Shown piece by piece: positions 50,023-58,633 of a stretch of DNA of 64,000 nt. Location: the NCBI RefSeq assembly GCF_034262375.1, contig NZ_CP139558.1:1302001-1366000 (forward strand). The letters run 5' to 3'. Both the position numbers and the translations under genes were made by a program. Below the pieces are notes generated by a model. The model searched no databases, was not told the DNA's origin, and saw only the letters and a list, made by a program, of their open reading frames with translations. Numbering within the stretch: position 1 is the first letter of the stretch; every line of letters begins with the position of its first letter. The DNA is from Mucilaginibacter sabulilitoris (GTDB lineage Bacteria; Bacteroidota; Bacteroidia; Sphingobacteriales; Sphingobacteriaceae).

Positions 50023-51726
50023 TTAAATATTTTGAAATTCTTCCGCTTTGGTTTTTGCTACCTGCCCGGCTACAAATTCGCCGAGCGTTTTATATTGCTC
50101 ATAGCGGTTGCTGTAAACTTCTTTAAGGTTGATGTTGGGATAATACTCTTCGTCAAAACCGCGACCCATAGCTGCCATGGCTTCTTCAATTGTAGGATAA
50201 ATACCGGCCACTACTGCGGCAAACATGGCTGCACCCAAAGCGCAGGTATGTTTAAACTGATGGATGCGGATAGGCATGCCCAGCACATCGGCCATCATTT
50301 GCATTACAAAAGGCGATTTTTTGGCTACCCCGCCAATGCCAATGATCCCTTTTACCGGGATACCCTCTGAAATGAATCTGTCTACAATGCTTTTGGCGCC
50401 AAAACAAGTAGCCTCTGCCAGCGCGCGGAAAACGCGCGGGGCATCGCTGCCTAAGCTAAGTCCGCTGATGGCGCCTTTAAGTTCCTGGTTGGCATCGGGT
50501 GTACGGCGGCCGTTAAACCAATCCATAGCCAGTTCATTAGCTTCGTCAACTGGTAGCAACGCTGCCTGGCGGCTGAGTTCGGGAATAACAAGTTCGGCCA
50601 TTTCAGCTTTCAGGGCTTTGGCAGTAGTCGCGTCAATTATTTTTGATTGTGAGAGCAACTGGTTAACCGGCCATGAAATAAGGTTTCTGAACCAGGCGTA
50701 GGTATCGCCAAATGCCGATTGCCCGGCCTCTAAACCTACCATGCCGGGTATAACCGAACCATTCACCTGCCCGCAAATACCGCGAACAAGGGTATCTTTC
50801 ATGGCTGCAGTCGGAGCAACCAATATATCGCAGGTAGAAGTGCCCATTACCTTACTTAAATGATAAGGCTCTATTTGCCCGCCCACGGCGCCCATGTGAG
50901 CGTCGAAGGCGCCTGTGCCTACCACTACATCGGTGGGCAGGCCTAAACGTTGCGCCCATTCGGTGCTTATGGTGCCTGCCGCTTCATCGGCAGTGTGAGT
51001 ATCTTTATATAATTTGTCGGTAAAACCTTTTAACAAAGGATCAAGCGAAGAAAAGAAATCATCGGGTGGTAAGCCATCGAATTCTTCGGCCCAAAGGGCC
51101 TTGTGCCCGGCAGAGCAGCGGCCGCGTTTTATAGCTTTAACATCAGTGCCGCCGGTTAACAGGAAGGGGATCCAGTCGCAATGTTCTACCCAGGATGCAG
51201 CGGCATTTCTAACGGTTTCATCAACCCTTAAAACATGCAGCAGCTTGGCCCAAAACCATTCTGACGAATAGATGCCGCCTACGTATTTCAAATAATTGGT
51301 ATCGAATTTTGTGGCGTGCTCGTTGATTTGGGCCGCTTCTTTAACCGAAGTGTGATCTTTCCAGAGCACAAACATGGCATTGGGATTGGTTTCAAAGCCG
51401 GGGGTTAAAGCAAGGGGTGTACCGCTGCCGTCAACCGCTACCGGGGTAGAACCTGTAGTATCAACCGATAGGCCTTTAATGAAAGCGGCTACATCGGCTC
51501 CGGCCTGGGCAATGCAATCCTTAATAGTTGCCTCCAGCCCGTCGATATAGTCCTGCGGATGCTGCCTGAACTGGTTTTGCGGAGGCTCACAAAATAAGCC
51601 ATCGCGCCAGCGCGGGTATTCGTAAACCGACGAGGCTATTTCTTCGCCATTTAAAGCATTAACAATAACGGAGCGCACAGAATCTGATCCATAGTCAACC
51701 CCAATAACAAATTGGCCCTTACTCAT
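50023..51726 (-). CDS. araB: Ribulokinase
   Basis: 567 residues of the FGGY kinase family: N-terminal VIGVDYGSDSVRSVIVNALNGEE, GLSVDTTGSTPVAVD, WVEHCDWIPFLLTG and the C-terminal KGIIGIGGVAKKSPFVMQMMADVLG. It phosphorylates L-ribulose. First gene of the araB-araD-GH27-araA-symporter operon. The 104-bp gap to the regulator gene upstream is AT-rich and must hold the promoter and AraR site. Confidence 0.95.
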   Translation of the reverse strand: MSKGQFVIGVDYGSDSVRSVIVNALNGEEIASSVYEYPRWRDGLFCEPPQNQFRQHPQDYIDGLEATIKDCIAQAGADVAAFIKGLSVDTTGSTPVAVDGSGTPLALTPGFETNPNAMFVLWKDHTSVKEAAQINEHATKFDTNYLKYVGGIYSSEWFWAKLLHVLRVDETVRNAAASWVEHCDWIPFLLTGGTDVKAIKRGRCSAGHKALWAEEFDGLPPDDFFSSLDPLLKGFTDKLYKDTHTADEAAGTISTEWAQRLGLPTDVVVGTGAFDAHMGAVGGQIEPYHLSKVMGTSTCDILVAPTAAMKDTLVRGICGQVNGSVIPGMVGLEAGQSAFGDTYAWFRNLISWPVNQLLSQSKIIDATTAKALKAEMAELVIPELSRQAALLPVDEANELAMDWFNGRRTPDANQELKGAISGLSLGSDAPRVFRALAEATCFGAKSIVDRFISEGIPVKGIIGIGGVAKKSPFVMQMMADVLGMPIRIHQFKHTCALGAAMFAAVVAGIYPTIEEAMAAMGRGFDEEYYPNINLKEVYSNRYEQYKTLGEFVAGQVAKTKAEEFQNI

Positions 51727-51830
51727 AAAAGTTTATAATGATTGTCAAAAGAACACTTAATTTTTTACAAAAAACAATATTTTATGAAAAATATTTAAAA
51801 TCGTTCATCAAAAATTTAAGAAAGCTGAAA
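51727..51830 (-). promoter_or_regulatory. Promoter region of the arabinose operon
   Basis: Very AT-rich 104 bp between the regulator and araB on the same strand, containing ACAAAAAACAATATTTTAT and AAAATATTTAAAAT runs. The operator of the Nudix regulator should lie here, but I could not define a clean palindrome. Confidence 0.4.
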
Positions 51831-52532
51831 TTACAGGGTATCCGGGTTAGGGATAAAGTTCATAAACGCCTGGAATTTAGCGTAATAATTTTGCATGTTG
51901 AGCTGGTAATAATATGCGCCCCGTTTAGATCCAGCTTTATCTTTATCGGCCAGTTTAATGAGTAAACCGGTGGCTAATACCCTTTTACTAAAGTTGCGCT
52001 TGTCAATGGTGGTATTAAATACGCATTCGTAAAGGGTTTGCAACTGGGGAATGGTAAACTTTGTAGGCAGCAGCTCAAAAAGTATAGGGTGCATAGCCGC
52101 TTTATAACGGATGCGTTTGCGGGCCTGGTCAAGCATTTCCTGCTGGTCAAATATCAGTTTGGGAGTACGTTTCAGCTGGAACCATTCGGCCTGGTAATCG
52201 GAGCTTATTTGTGTTTGATATTTTTGAATATCGATGAGGGCAAAATAGGCGACTGATACTGTACGTTCCATCGGATCGCGCTGAGGATCACCATAAGTAT
52301 ACAATTGTTCGAGGTAAACACCTTCAAGTCCGGTTAGTTGTTTAAGAATACGGTTTGCGGACTGATCCAGGCTTTCGTCCGCCTGTACAAAACCACCCAT
52401 CAGGCTCCAGTTTCCTTTTTCAGGCTGGAAACCTCTCTTAATGAGCAATAGCTTTAAAACTTCTCCGTCAAATCCAAAAATTATGCAATCTACAGCCAGC
52501 AATAACCTGGTTTGTTTAGAATACTTGAGCAT
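51831..52532 (-). CDS. Nudix-type transcriptional regulator, AraR-like
   Basis: 233 residues: N-terminal Nudix domain (LLAVDCIIFGFDGEVLKLLLIKRGFQPEKGNWSLMGGFVQADESLDQSANRILKQLTGL) joined to a winged helix (about 150-230; FELLPTKFTIPQLQTLYECVFNTTIDKRNFSKRVLATGLLIKL). The Nudix box departs from GX5EX7REUXEEXGU (lacks the REXXEE Glu pair), so catalysis is improbable and the domain serves as sensor. This architecture matches the NrtR/AraR family; in Bacteroides such a protein senses L-arabinose. It lies immediately upstream of araB. Confidence 0.88.
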   Translation of the reverse strand: MLKYSKQTRLLLAVDCIIFGFDGEVLKLLLIKRGFQPEKGNWSLMGGFVQADESLDQSANRILKQLTGLEGVYLEQLYTYGDPQRDPMERTVSVAYFALIDIQKYQTQISSDYQAEWFQLKRTPKLIFDQQEMLDQARKRIRYKAAMHPILFELLPTKFTIPQLQTLYECVFNTTIDKRNFSKRVLATGLLIKLADKDKAGSKRGAYYYQLNMQNYYAKFQAFMNFIPNPDTL

Positions 52533-52718
52533 TTTATACCCTTAAAATTATGATGAAAAACAAATATAGAATAACATTTGATGTAAGTATAAAGAAAAGA
52601 AACAGCAAAAAAAAAATAAAACGCCATGTCTGAGATCGATTTAGCTCATTAACAGCTCATTAATCCAATTAAAGCATTTATTTAATTGTTTTATGCACAA
52701 TTATAGGTTGTAGATGTC

Positions 52719-53063
52719 TTAATTTTTTTTCTTTTTAGAAGGCTTGGCTACCTTATTAAATTGAAGGGCAAGGTTGATCCAGTGATCAAAATTTTTGGCT
52801 GATTGAAGGTTTTCCATATCCACATATACAAAATCCTTCATTACCCGGCCGCCGTTCATCATTTGCCGGCAGTCGCCCTTTTCCAGTTCGGTAAGAGCCT
52901 GCTCCCGGCCTATGCGGCATAGTAAGCCCTGATCATTTACGCAAACGCACATTTTGTCGTCAACCATAAAACATACTCCCTGAAACATTTTTACCTCGTC
53001 AACAACGGGCCTGTCGGCAAGAGCTTCACGCACCCTGTTGGTTAATACTTCATTATAAGCCAT
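52719..53063 (-). CDS. TfoX N-terminal domain protein
   Basis: 114 residues. DEVKMFQGVCFMVDDKMCVCVNDQGLLCRIGRE and MKDFVYVDMENL fit the TfoX/Sxy N-terminal domain, ending in a Lys-rich tail (KPSKKKKN). In gamma-proteobacteria full-length Sxy helps activate competence genes; stand-alone N-terminal proteins in other phyla have no known role. It precedes the sigma-factor gene's stop by only a short gap on the same strand, so read-through from the sigma factor is possible. Confidence 0.82.
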   Translation of the reverse strand: MAYNEVLTNRVREALADRPVVDEVKMFQGVCFMVDDKMCVCVNDQGLLCRIGREQALTELEKGDCRQMMNGGRVMKDFVYVDMENLQSAKNFDHWINLALQFNKVAKPSKKKKN

Positions 53064-53096
53064 AATTGTATTTTTGGTATGCTAATATAAAATTTA

Positions 53097-54332
53097 TCAG
53101 AATTGGGTTAGTTTTTCGAGGTCTTTGCGTATGCGGCTTTTTTCGGTAGTTGTTTTGGCCAGTTTAAGGGCTGTTTGCAGGTGCCGGGTGGCTGTTGGCG
53201 TATCTGTACCGGTATACAAATGCCCCAATAGTACATGATAGAGGTGGTTATCGTTAAGCTGTAATTTTTCTGCCTCAATAATAGCCTCCTGTTTGCCGCG
53301 GGCCTTGTAAAGCGCGTAGGTACGGTTGAGCGCAGCAATGGGTGAATAATTGATTTGCAGCAAACGGTTATACAGCTGTAATATACTTTCCCATTTTTTA
53401 ACCGTATCTGCCTTAACGGTATGCCAATAGGCAATGGCCGCCTCCAGATGATACTTATTTACATCGGTGCCTTTTGACGCCGTGTTCAGGTAATAGTTTC
53501 CCCTTGTTATCAGCTCATCATTCCATAAGCTGGTATCCTGCTCGTCGTAACGGATCATCTCCCCATTGTCATCGGTACGGGCATCAAAGCGCGAGGCATG
53601 GAAACACATGAGGGCCATTAAGGCATTAGCATCGGGCAGGTTGGTGTTTTCGTTTTCTATGAGTAAATAGGTGAGGCGCATGGCCTCCAGGCAAAGATCC
53701 TTACGCAGGGTGGTATCTTTACTGGTAGAGTAGTAGCCCTCGTTAAACAGCAGATAGAGGGTTGTTAAAACCGCCCGTATCCTTGTATTTACCTCAGGCG
53801 GCGGCGGAAAAGCGATTTTTACCTGCTGGTCGCGCAGTTTTTCTTTTGCCCTGAATAAACGCTTGTTAATGGTTTCTTTATTTGATAAAAAAGCATCGGC
53901 AATTTCGTCAATCCCAAAACCGCAGAGTATGCGGAGGGCAAGGCCTATCTGTGCTTCGGGAGGGAGTATAGGCTGGCAAATGGCAAACATGAGCTGCAGC
54001 TGGCTATCACGGATATGCTCGTCAGATAGGTCAATCTCCATTTCCTCCCAGTTGATCTCAGAAGTTTGCAGTGCAGGCGAAATTTTTTGCTCAAACAGTT
54101 TATTGCGTCTTAAATAGTCTTTAGCCCTGTTGCGGGCCACCGTATACAGCCAGGCCACCGGGTTATCGGGCAAGCCCTTTAATCCCCAGGTTTCGGCCGC
54201 GGTTAAAAATGTATCGCTTGCAATATCTTCGGCAATTTCGGGGTGTTCAAAGCCAAAATGCCGGTATAACACCGATGTTATTTTGCGGTACTCGGTGCGG
54301 AATAAGTGGGGGAGCAGCTCATTTTTATTCAT
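53097..54332 (-). CDS. RNA polymerase sigma factor with DUF6596 C-terminal domain
   Basis: 411 residues from ATG 54332 (MNKNELLPHLFRTEY). Region 2 is KITSVLYRHFGFEHPEIAEDIASDTFLTAAETW. Region 4 is LRILCGFGIDEIADAFLSNKETINKRLFRAKEKLR. A long helical C-terminal part (DUF6596/TPR-like: LYLLFNEGYYSTSKDT, AIAYWHTVKADTVKKWESILQLYNRLLQI, YALYKARGKQEAIIEAEKL) follows. It matches the ECF-like family paired with YciI proteins. It lies 24-48 bp after the YciI gene. No anti-sigma is adjacent. Confidence 0.9.
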   Translation of the reverse strand: MNKNELLPHLFRTEYRKITSVLYRHFGFEHPEIAEDIASDTFLTAAETWGLKGLPDNPVAWLYTVARNRAKDYLRRNKLFEQKISPALQTSEINWEEMEIDLSDEHIRDSQLQLMFAICQPILPPEAQIGLALRILCGFGIDEIADAFLSNKETINKRLFRAKEKLRDQQVKIAFPPPPEVNTRIRAVLTTLYLLFNEGYYSTSKDTTLRKDLCLEAMRLTYLLIENENTNLPDANALMALMCFHASRFDARTDDNGEMIRYDEQDTSLWNDELITRGNYYLNTASKGTDVNKYHLEAAIAYWHTVKADTVKKWESILQLYNRLLQINYSPIAALNRTYALYKARGKQEAIIEAEKLQLNDNHLYHVLLGHLYTGTDTPTATRHLQTALKLAKTTTEKSRIRKDLEKLTQF

Positions 54333-54380
54333 TGCGGTTAAAAAGGCCTCCTCCATGTGTTGAAGGAGGCGTGGTTGTTT

Positions 54381-54731
54381 TTACATTTCCATAGGTATAA
54401 TAGTACGTACCTCAACATTGCCGCCAATGGATAATACGGGACAGCCTTTTGATATTTCAGAAGCTTCGCTCAGGGACGCGGCGCGGATAATGATATAACC
54501 GCCAACAACCTCTTTAACTTCAACATAAGGCCCGTCGGTAATAATGCCGCCCGGTTTTACCACCTGGCCATCCTGAGCCAAACGGTTTCCCGGGTTTACT
54601 AACTTGTTTTGGGCGGCAATGCTGCCCATCCAGTCCATCCAGTCTTTCATCATGGCTTGCATTTGCGCAGGGGAAGGCTGCGCTTCGCCGGCTGAAAAAT
54701 CTCTTCTGAAAAGTAATAAAAACTCGTTCAT
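54381..54731 (-). CDS. YciI-family protein
   Basis: 116 residues. FLLLFRRDFSAGEAQPSPAQMQAMMKDWMDWMGSIAAQNKLVNPGNRL and the strand GGYIIIRAASLSEASEISKGCPVLSIGGNVEVRTI match YCII-related proteins. These are nearly always the partner of a DUF6596-type sigma factor, which is the next gene downstream. A sensor or small enzyme for the sigma circuit is likely, the chemistry unknown. Confidence 0.87.
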   Translation of the reverse strand: MNEFLLLFRRDFSAGEAQPSPAQMQAMMKDWMDWMGSIAAQNKLVNPGNRLAQDGQVVKPGGIITDGPYVEVKEVVGGYIIIRAASLSEASEISKGCPVLSIGGNVEVRTIIPMEM

Positions 54732-54963
54732 GTGTTTAAAGTTTAATGATTAAAACCCTATGACGATTACGCTATTGGGAATTGGACAGGCAGATAATAA
54801 TTAATTGGTGGTAGCCGCGGCAAGATACGGCATTTATAAATTTATCAAAACCACACCACCAGAAACTTTATTGATCAAAGTGTAGCATTTTAAAAAAGCC
54901 CGTATCTAAATACTCAAAAATAAAGCAGTTAAGCTTGGATGCAGGATTATTAAATTAAAGTTC

Positions 54964-55443
54964 ATGATGTCATTTGAAGAAATTTATGATACCTATTACA
55001 ACAAAATATTTCGCGTATGCATGGGGTATATGAATGATCATGAATGGGCTAAGGATGTTACGCAGGAAACCTTTATTACCGTTTGGCAAAAGCTGGCGCA
55101 GTTCCGTAATGAATCGGCCATAGGTACCTGGATATTCCGCATAGCATCTAACATTTGCCTGCGGCAGCTTGAAAGACAAAACCGTATGCCCCGGGCCGAA
55201 ATGCCTGTTCAACTGGAAGATAAACCGCCACCGGATACGGAGAGCCAGGTACAGCTGCTTTACCGGTGTATTGCTGAACTACCGGAGATAGACCGTATTA
55301 TTATTTCATTAGAGCTGGAAGACATTAAACAAGCAGAAATAGCCAGCATAGTGGGGCTTTCCGAAACAAACATCAGGGTAAAGGTTTACCGCATAAAAGC
55401 AAAACTTTCGCAAAAATTTAAAGTTTATGAGCAGCAATATTGA
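54964..55443 (+). CDS. ECF-type RNA polymerase sigma factor
   Basis: 159 residues (ATG at 54964 or 54967). Region 2: FEEIYDTYYNKIFRVCMGYMNDHEWAKDVTQETFITVWQKL; region 4: LPEIDRIIISLELEDIKQAEIASIVGLSETNIRVKVYRIKAKLSQKF. A linker rich in Pro and Glu lies between. The last codons overlap the next gene by 17 bp, so the four-helix membrane protein is translated from coupled mRNA and probably acts as its anti-sigma factor. It is not a RagB/Sus sigma: no FecR is nearby. Confidence 0.9.
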   Translation: MMSFEEIYDTYYNKIFRVCMGYMNDHEWAKDVTQETFITVWQKLAQFRNESAIGTWIFRIASNICLRQLERQNRMPRAEMPVQLEDKPPPDTESQVQLLYRCIAELPEIDRIIISLELEDIKQAEIASIVGLSETNIRVKVYRIKAKLSQKFKVYEQQY

Positions 55444-56038
55444 TTTTAAAGCCATTTGGCTGCAACAGGATCCGGTTGCTAAACCTGATATAAGCGAGGT
55501 TATAAAAAAGGGGATGAAACTAAAGCAAAAGGCGCGCAACAAGCTGCTTATTGTAAATGGCTTGCTGCTGGCTACTACGGTATATTATATATGGCTTTTA
55601 ATTTACGGTTTGCATACAGCCATGCTTACTACAATTATAGGTACTATACTGCTTATTGCAGGTTTTGTGGCTTATATGGTGGTTTCTAACGGATTATTAT
55701 TAAGTTTGTTCAAAAGTCATCCCGAAACTGATAGCTTTGCCTACCTGACCGAATTATTGGCAATTCGCCGAAAACAAAATTTTATTCAAGCCAGGTTAAT
55801 GAAAGTGTACACGCTCACCTTATCGGTGGGTATGGCATTGGTATTGATTGAATCTGTTAAAAAAATAGGCCTCATGTGGGGTAGTGCGATATATATTGTG
55901 CTTTTTGGTTGGATAGCTTTTGTGTATTTTTACCTCAAACCCAGGATAATAAAAAAACAGCGGGCCGAGTGGGGCGCTATCATTGAAAAATTACAGACCA
56001 TAAACGATCAGTTGTTGCTCCTGAAAGACATGGAATAG
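55427..56038 (+). CDS. Membrane protein coupled to the ECF sigma (putative anti-sigma factor)
   Basis: 203 residues: a short cytoplasmic N-terminus (FKAIWLQQDPVAKPDISEVIKKGMKLKQKARNK), then four transmembrane segments (about 45-62, 66-85, 125-143, 150-170) and a basic C-terminal coiled end. The QQDPVAKPDISEVIKK start recalls anti-sigma regions that bind ECF factors. There is no recognised family name and no zinc-anti-sigma HxxxCxxC. The role is inferred from the 17-bp overlap with the sigma gene. Confidence 0.72.
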   Translation: MSSNIDFKAIWLQQDPVAKPDISEVIKKGMKLKQKARNKLLIVNGLLLATTVYYIWLLIYGLHTAMLTTIIGTILLIAGFVAYMVVSNGLLLSLFKSHPETDSFAYLTELLAIRRKQNFIQARLMKVYTLTLSVGMALVLIESVKKIGLMWGSAIYIVLFGWIAFVYFYLKPRIIKKQRAEWGAIIEKLQTINDQLLLLKDME

Positions 56039-56113
56039 TATGTAAAAATCACCTGTTTTTAATTATTAAGTACCGGTTTGAAACAAATCAATAATATTAG
56101 CATCTAAGAAAAC

Positions 56114-56557
56114 ATGGAAGGCCAAAAAATAATACAAGCAGTTACTGATTTATTTACAGGAGCTGATGAGCGCGATTGGCAAAAGGTGCGAAGCGTGATG
56201 GCAGATAACGTTTTGCTTGATTATCAATCAATGACAGGAATAGAACCGGGCATGCAAACGCCTGAGCAAATAATAGATGCCTGGGCTTCATTTTTACCCG
56301 GGTTTGATAAAACAGATCACCAGCTTTCGGAGTTTAGGGTAAGGCTGCACGGCCATGAAGCCGATGTGCATTATGTGGGCAAAGCCGATCATTTTTTAGA
56401 TGGCGAATTGTGGACAATCTCCGGAAGTTATGAAACCAAGCTCGAAAAGCAGGATGGTACCTGGTTAATTGTTTACCTTAAGCTTGACTACGATAAGCAA
56501 ACCGGTAATACAGGCTTGCCAATGCGGGCTAAACAAAAGCTCGCTGCTCAGCAATAA
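56114..56557 (+). CDS. SnoaL/NTF2-like protein
   Basis: 147 residues. The NTF2-like cone (VTDLFTGADERDWQKVRSVMADNVLLDYQSMTG; HEADVHYVGKADHFLDGELWTISGSYETKLEKQDGTWLIVYLKLDYDKQTGN) is clear. No catalytic residues can be assigned. It lies 75 bp after the membrane protein, in front of an AraC gene, in what may be a stress-response group. Confidence 0.78.
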   Translation: MEGQKIIQAVTDLFTGADERDWQKVRSVMADNVLLDYQSMTGIEPGMQTPEQIIDAWASFLPGFDKTDHQLSEFRVRLHGHEADVHYVGKADHFLDGELWTISGSYETKLEKQDGTWLIVYLKLDYDKQTGNTGLPMRAKQKLAAQQ

Positions 56558-56613
56558 AATTGTTGAAATTGCTGTTTTAATCATCGTGCATCTTTTGCTG
56601 GAGAGGGCTGTTA

Positions 56614-57557
56614 TTTGAATTTTATAATTTACCATGCATCCTACCGAAACCATTGAAGAATTTTATGAGGGGCATCCCGCTATGAAGATGCTATCATCAG
56701 GGGGGCATCAACAAGGGGCCGGGCACTTTAATGTGTACCCGCGGGGCGAAATTTGTCATGATTTAACCAGTTACCACCGCCGCGATTTTTATAAAATATC
56801 ACTCAGTATCGGCGGCGGTACATTATACTATGCTGATAAGGGCATCACTTTTGATAAATGCGCACTGGTTTTTTCAAATCCAAGTATTCCGTATTCATGG
56901 GAGGCAGCGGCGGTGAAACAAACAGGCTACTTTTGCCTGTTTACCGAAGATTTTATCAGCAGTAATAACCGCAGCGAAAGTTTTATTGATTCGCCATTGT
57001 TTAAGGTGGGAGGCAGCCCGGTTTATTTTGTTAACGACGAGCAGGTAAAAACCATCAGCGATATATTTTGCAAAATGCTTGATGAAATTGACTCAGATTA
57101 TATGTACAAATATGATCTGCTGCGCAATTATGTTAACCTTATAGTTCATGAAGCCCTTAAGTTAAAACCAGCTGATACTTTTTTTAAACACAGCAATGCA
57201 TCGTCGCGTATAGCCAATTTATTTATGGAACTGCTGGAACGGCAGTTTCCTATCGATTCGCCAAATTACGCGTTGAAACTCAAAACCGCTAATGATTATG
57301 CCAGTCGTTTATCGGTTCATGTTAACCACCTTAACCGGGCTGTTAAAGAAATTACAGGCAAAACCACCAGCATGCACATTGCCGAGCGTGTGGCAAAAGA
57401 GGCAAAGGCCTTACTGAGGCATACCGACTGGAACATTGCCGATATTGCCTACAGCCTGGGTTTTGAATACCCTGCTTATTTTAATAACTTTTTCAAAAAG
57501 CAAACCACGCTCAACCCAAAAGCATTCAGGGTTTAAATTGTTTGAATTTTATAATTT
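56614..57557 (+). promoter_or_regulatory. Identical 17-bp repeats before the AraC and aldo/keto reductase genes
   Basis: TTTGAATTTTATAATTT occurs at 56614-56630 (just before the AraC start) and at 57541-57557 (85 bp before the reductase gene, in the gap after the AraC stop). The feature spans both copies. Candidate AraC-protein sites for autoregulation and target control. Confidence 0.4.
56634..57536 (+). CDS. AraC-family transcriptional regulator
   Basis: 300 residues. An N-terminal cupin-like sensor (GQGAGHFNVYPRGEICHDLTSYHRRDFYKISLSIGG starts it; quoted motif HRRDFYKISLS) and a C-terminal AraC double HTH: FALKLKTANDYASRLSVHVNHLNRAVKEITGKTTSMHIAERVAKEA and LLRHTDWNIADIAYSLGFEYPAYFNNFFKKQTTLNPKAFR (key part IADIAYSLGFEY). 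It is followed by the aldo/keto reductase gene after 89 bp and probably controls it; the inducer is unknown. Confidence 0.92.
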   Translation: MHPTETIEEFYEGHPAMKMLSSGGHQQGAGHFNVYPRGEICHDLTSYHRRDFYKISLSIGGGTLYYADKGITFDKCALVFSNPSIPYSWEAAAVKQTGYFCLFTEDFISSNNRSESFIDSPLFKVGGSPVYFVNDEQVKTISDIFCKMLDEIDSDYMYKYDLLRNYVNLIVHEALKLKPADTFFKHSNASSRIANLFMELLERQFPIDSPNYALKLKTANDYASRLSVHVNHLNRAVKEITGKTTSMHIAERVAKEAKALLRHTDWNIADIAYSLGFEYPAYFNNFFKKQTTLNPKAFRV

Positions 57558-57596
57558 TTGGTTTGATAATTATAAACGGCTGGAGCTTAGGCGCCA

Positions 57597-57604
57597 TAAA
57601 TTTG
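57597..57604 (+). promoter_or_regulatory. TAnnTTTG -7 element of the aldo/keto reductase gene
   Basis: TAAATTTG at 57597-57604, 22 bp before the start codon, fits the Bacteroidota -7 consensus. The -33 element is not obvious, consistent with an activator-dependent promoter. Confidence 0.5.
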
Positions 57605-57625
57605 TAGTGCAAAAACAAACAATCT

Positions 57626-58633
57626 ATGGAATACAGGAATTTAGGAAACACCGGCGAAAAATTATCGGCCATTGGTTTGGGCTGCATGGGAATGAGCTTT
57701 GCTTATGGCCCGGTTGACAACGATGAATCAATAGCTACGCTTAATCTCGCGCTCGATCTGGGTGTTAACTTTTGGGATACGGCCGATATGTATGCCAATG
57801 GCAAGAACGAAGAGCTGATTGCCAAAGTGCTTAAAACCAACCGCGATAAGATATTTATAGCCACCAAATTTGGTTTCAGGTATCGCGACGAAAACGCACC
57901 CTATGCAGGCAGCGGCAGTTCAAATGTTTATTTTGACGGATCGCCGGCGCATGTTAAAAACGCAGTTGAACAAAGTCTGAAACGACTAAATATTGATACT
58001 ATTGACCTGTACTACGCGCATCGCATTGACCCGAATGTACCGGTTGAAGACATGGTAGGCGCCATGGCCGAGTTGGTAAAGGAAGGTAAGGTACGTTACC
58101 TTGGCTTATCAGAAGCATCGGTTGCAAGTATCCGTAAGGCACATGCCGTTCACCCTATAGCAGCGCTGCAAAGCGAATACTCATTATTAAGCCGCGATGT
58201 GGAAGATGAAATACTGCCTGTTTTGCGCGAGTTGAATATTTCGCTGGTGCCTTACAGCCCGCTGGCCCGCGGCCTGGTAACCAATACCATAAGCAAAGAT
58301 GGTTTGGCCGCCGATGATTTCCGCCACACATTGCCCCGTTTCAGCGATGATAAATGGGATAATAATCAAAAACTGGCAACCGCCTTTGCCGATATAGCAG
58401 GGCAGAAAAATGTAAGTCCGGCGCAATTGGCTTTGGCCTGGGTGCTGGCGCAAGGGCAGGATATTATACCTATTCCCGGCACCAAAAAACGCAAATACCT
58501 GCAGGAAAATGCAGGAGCCGCTGATGTTAAACTATCGGCTGCTGATTTAGAAGATATCAGCGCGCTTTTACTGAAATACCCTGATACCGGCGAACGCTAT
58601 GGCGAGGCTTCTTTAAAATTGACCAATTTATAA
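57626..58633 (+). CDS. Aldo/keto reductase
   Basis: 335 residues. AKR barrel with [34 protein letters not shown] (catalytic Asp/Tyr), [10 protein letters not shown] (Lys), [18 protein letters not shown] (His) and the C-terminal NADPH site [18 protein letters not shown]. This is the AKR13-like group of soluble reductases of small aldehydes, often induced by electrophiles. The stop codon overlaps the next start (ATG at 58633), so it is coupled to the quinone oxidoreductase-like gene. Confidence 0.93.
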   Translation: MEYRNLGNTGEKLSAIGLGCMGMSFAYGPVDNDESIATLNLALDLGVNFWDTADMYANGKNEELIAKVLKTNRDKIFIATKFGFRYRDENAPYAGSGSSNVYFDGSPAHVKNAVEQSLKRLNIDTIDLYYAHRIDPNVPVEDMVGAMAELVKEGKVRYLGLSEASVASIRKAHAVHPIAALQSEYSLLSRDVEDEILPVLRELNISLVPYSPLARGLVTNTISKDGLAADDFRHTLPRFSDDKWDNNQKLATAFADIAGQKNVSPAQLALAWVLAQGQDIIPIPGTKKRKYLQENAGAADVKLSAADLEDISALLLKYPDTGERYGEASLKLTNL

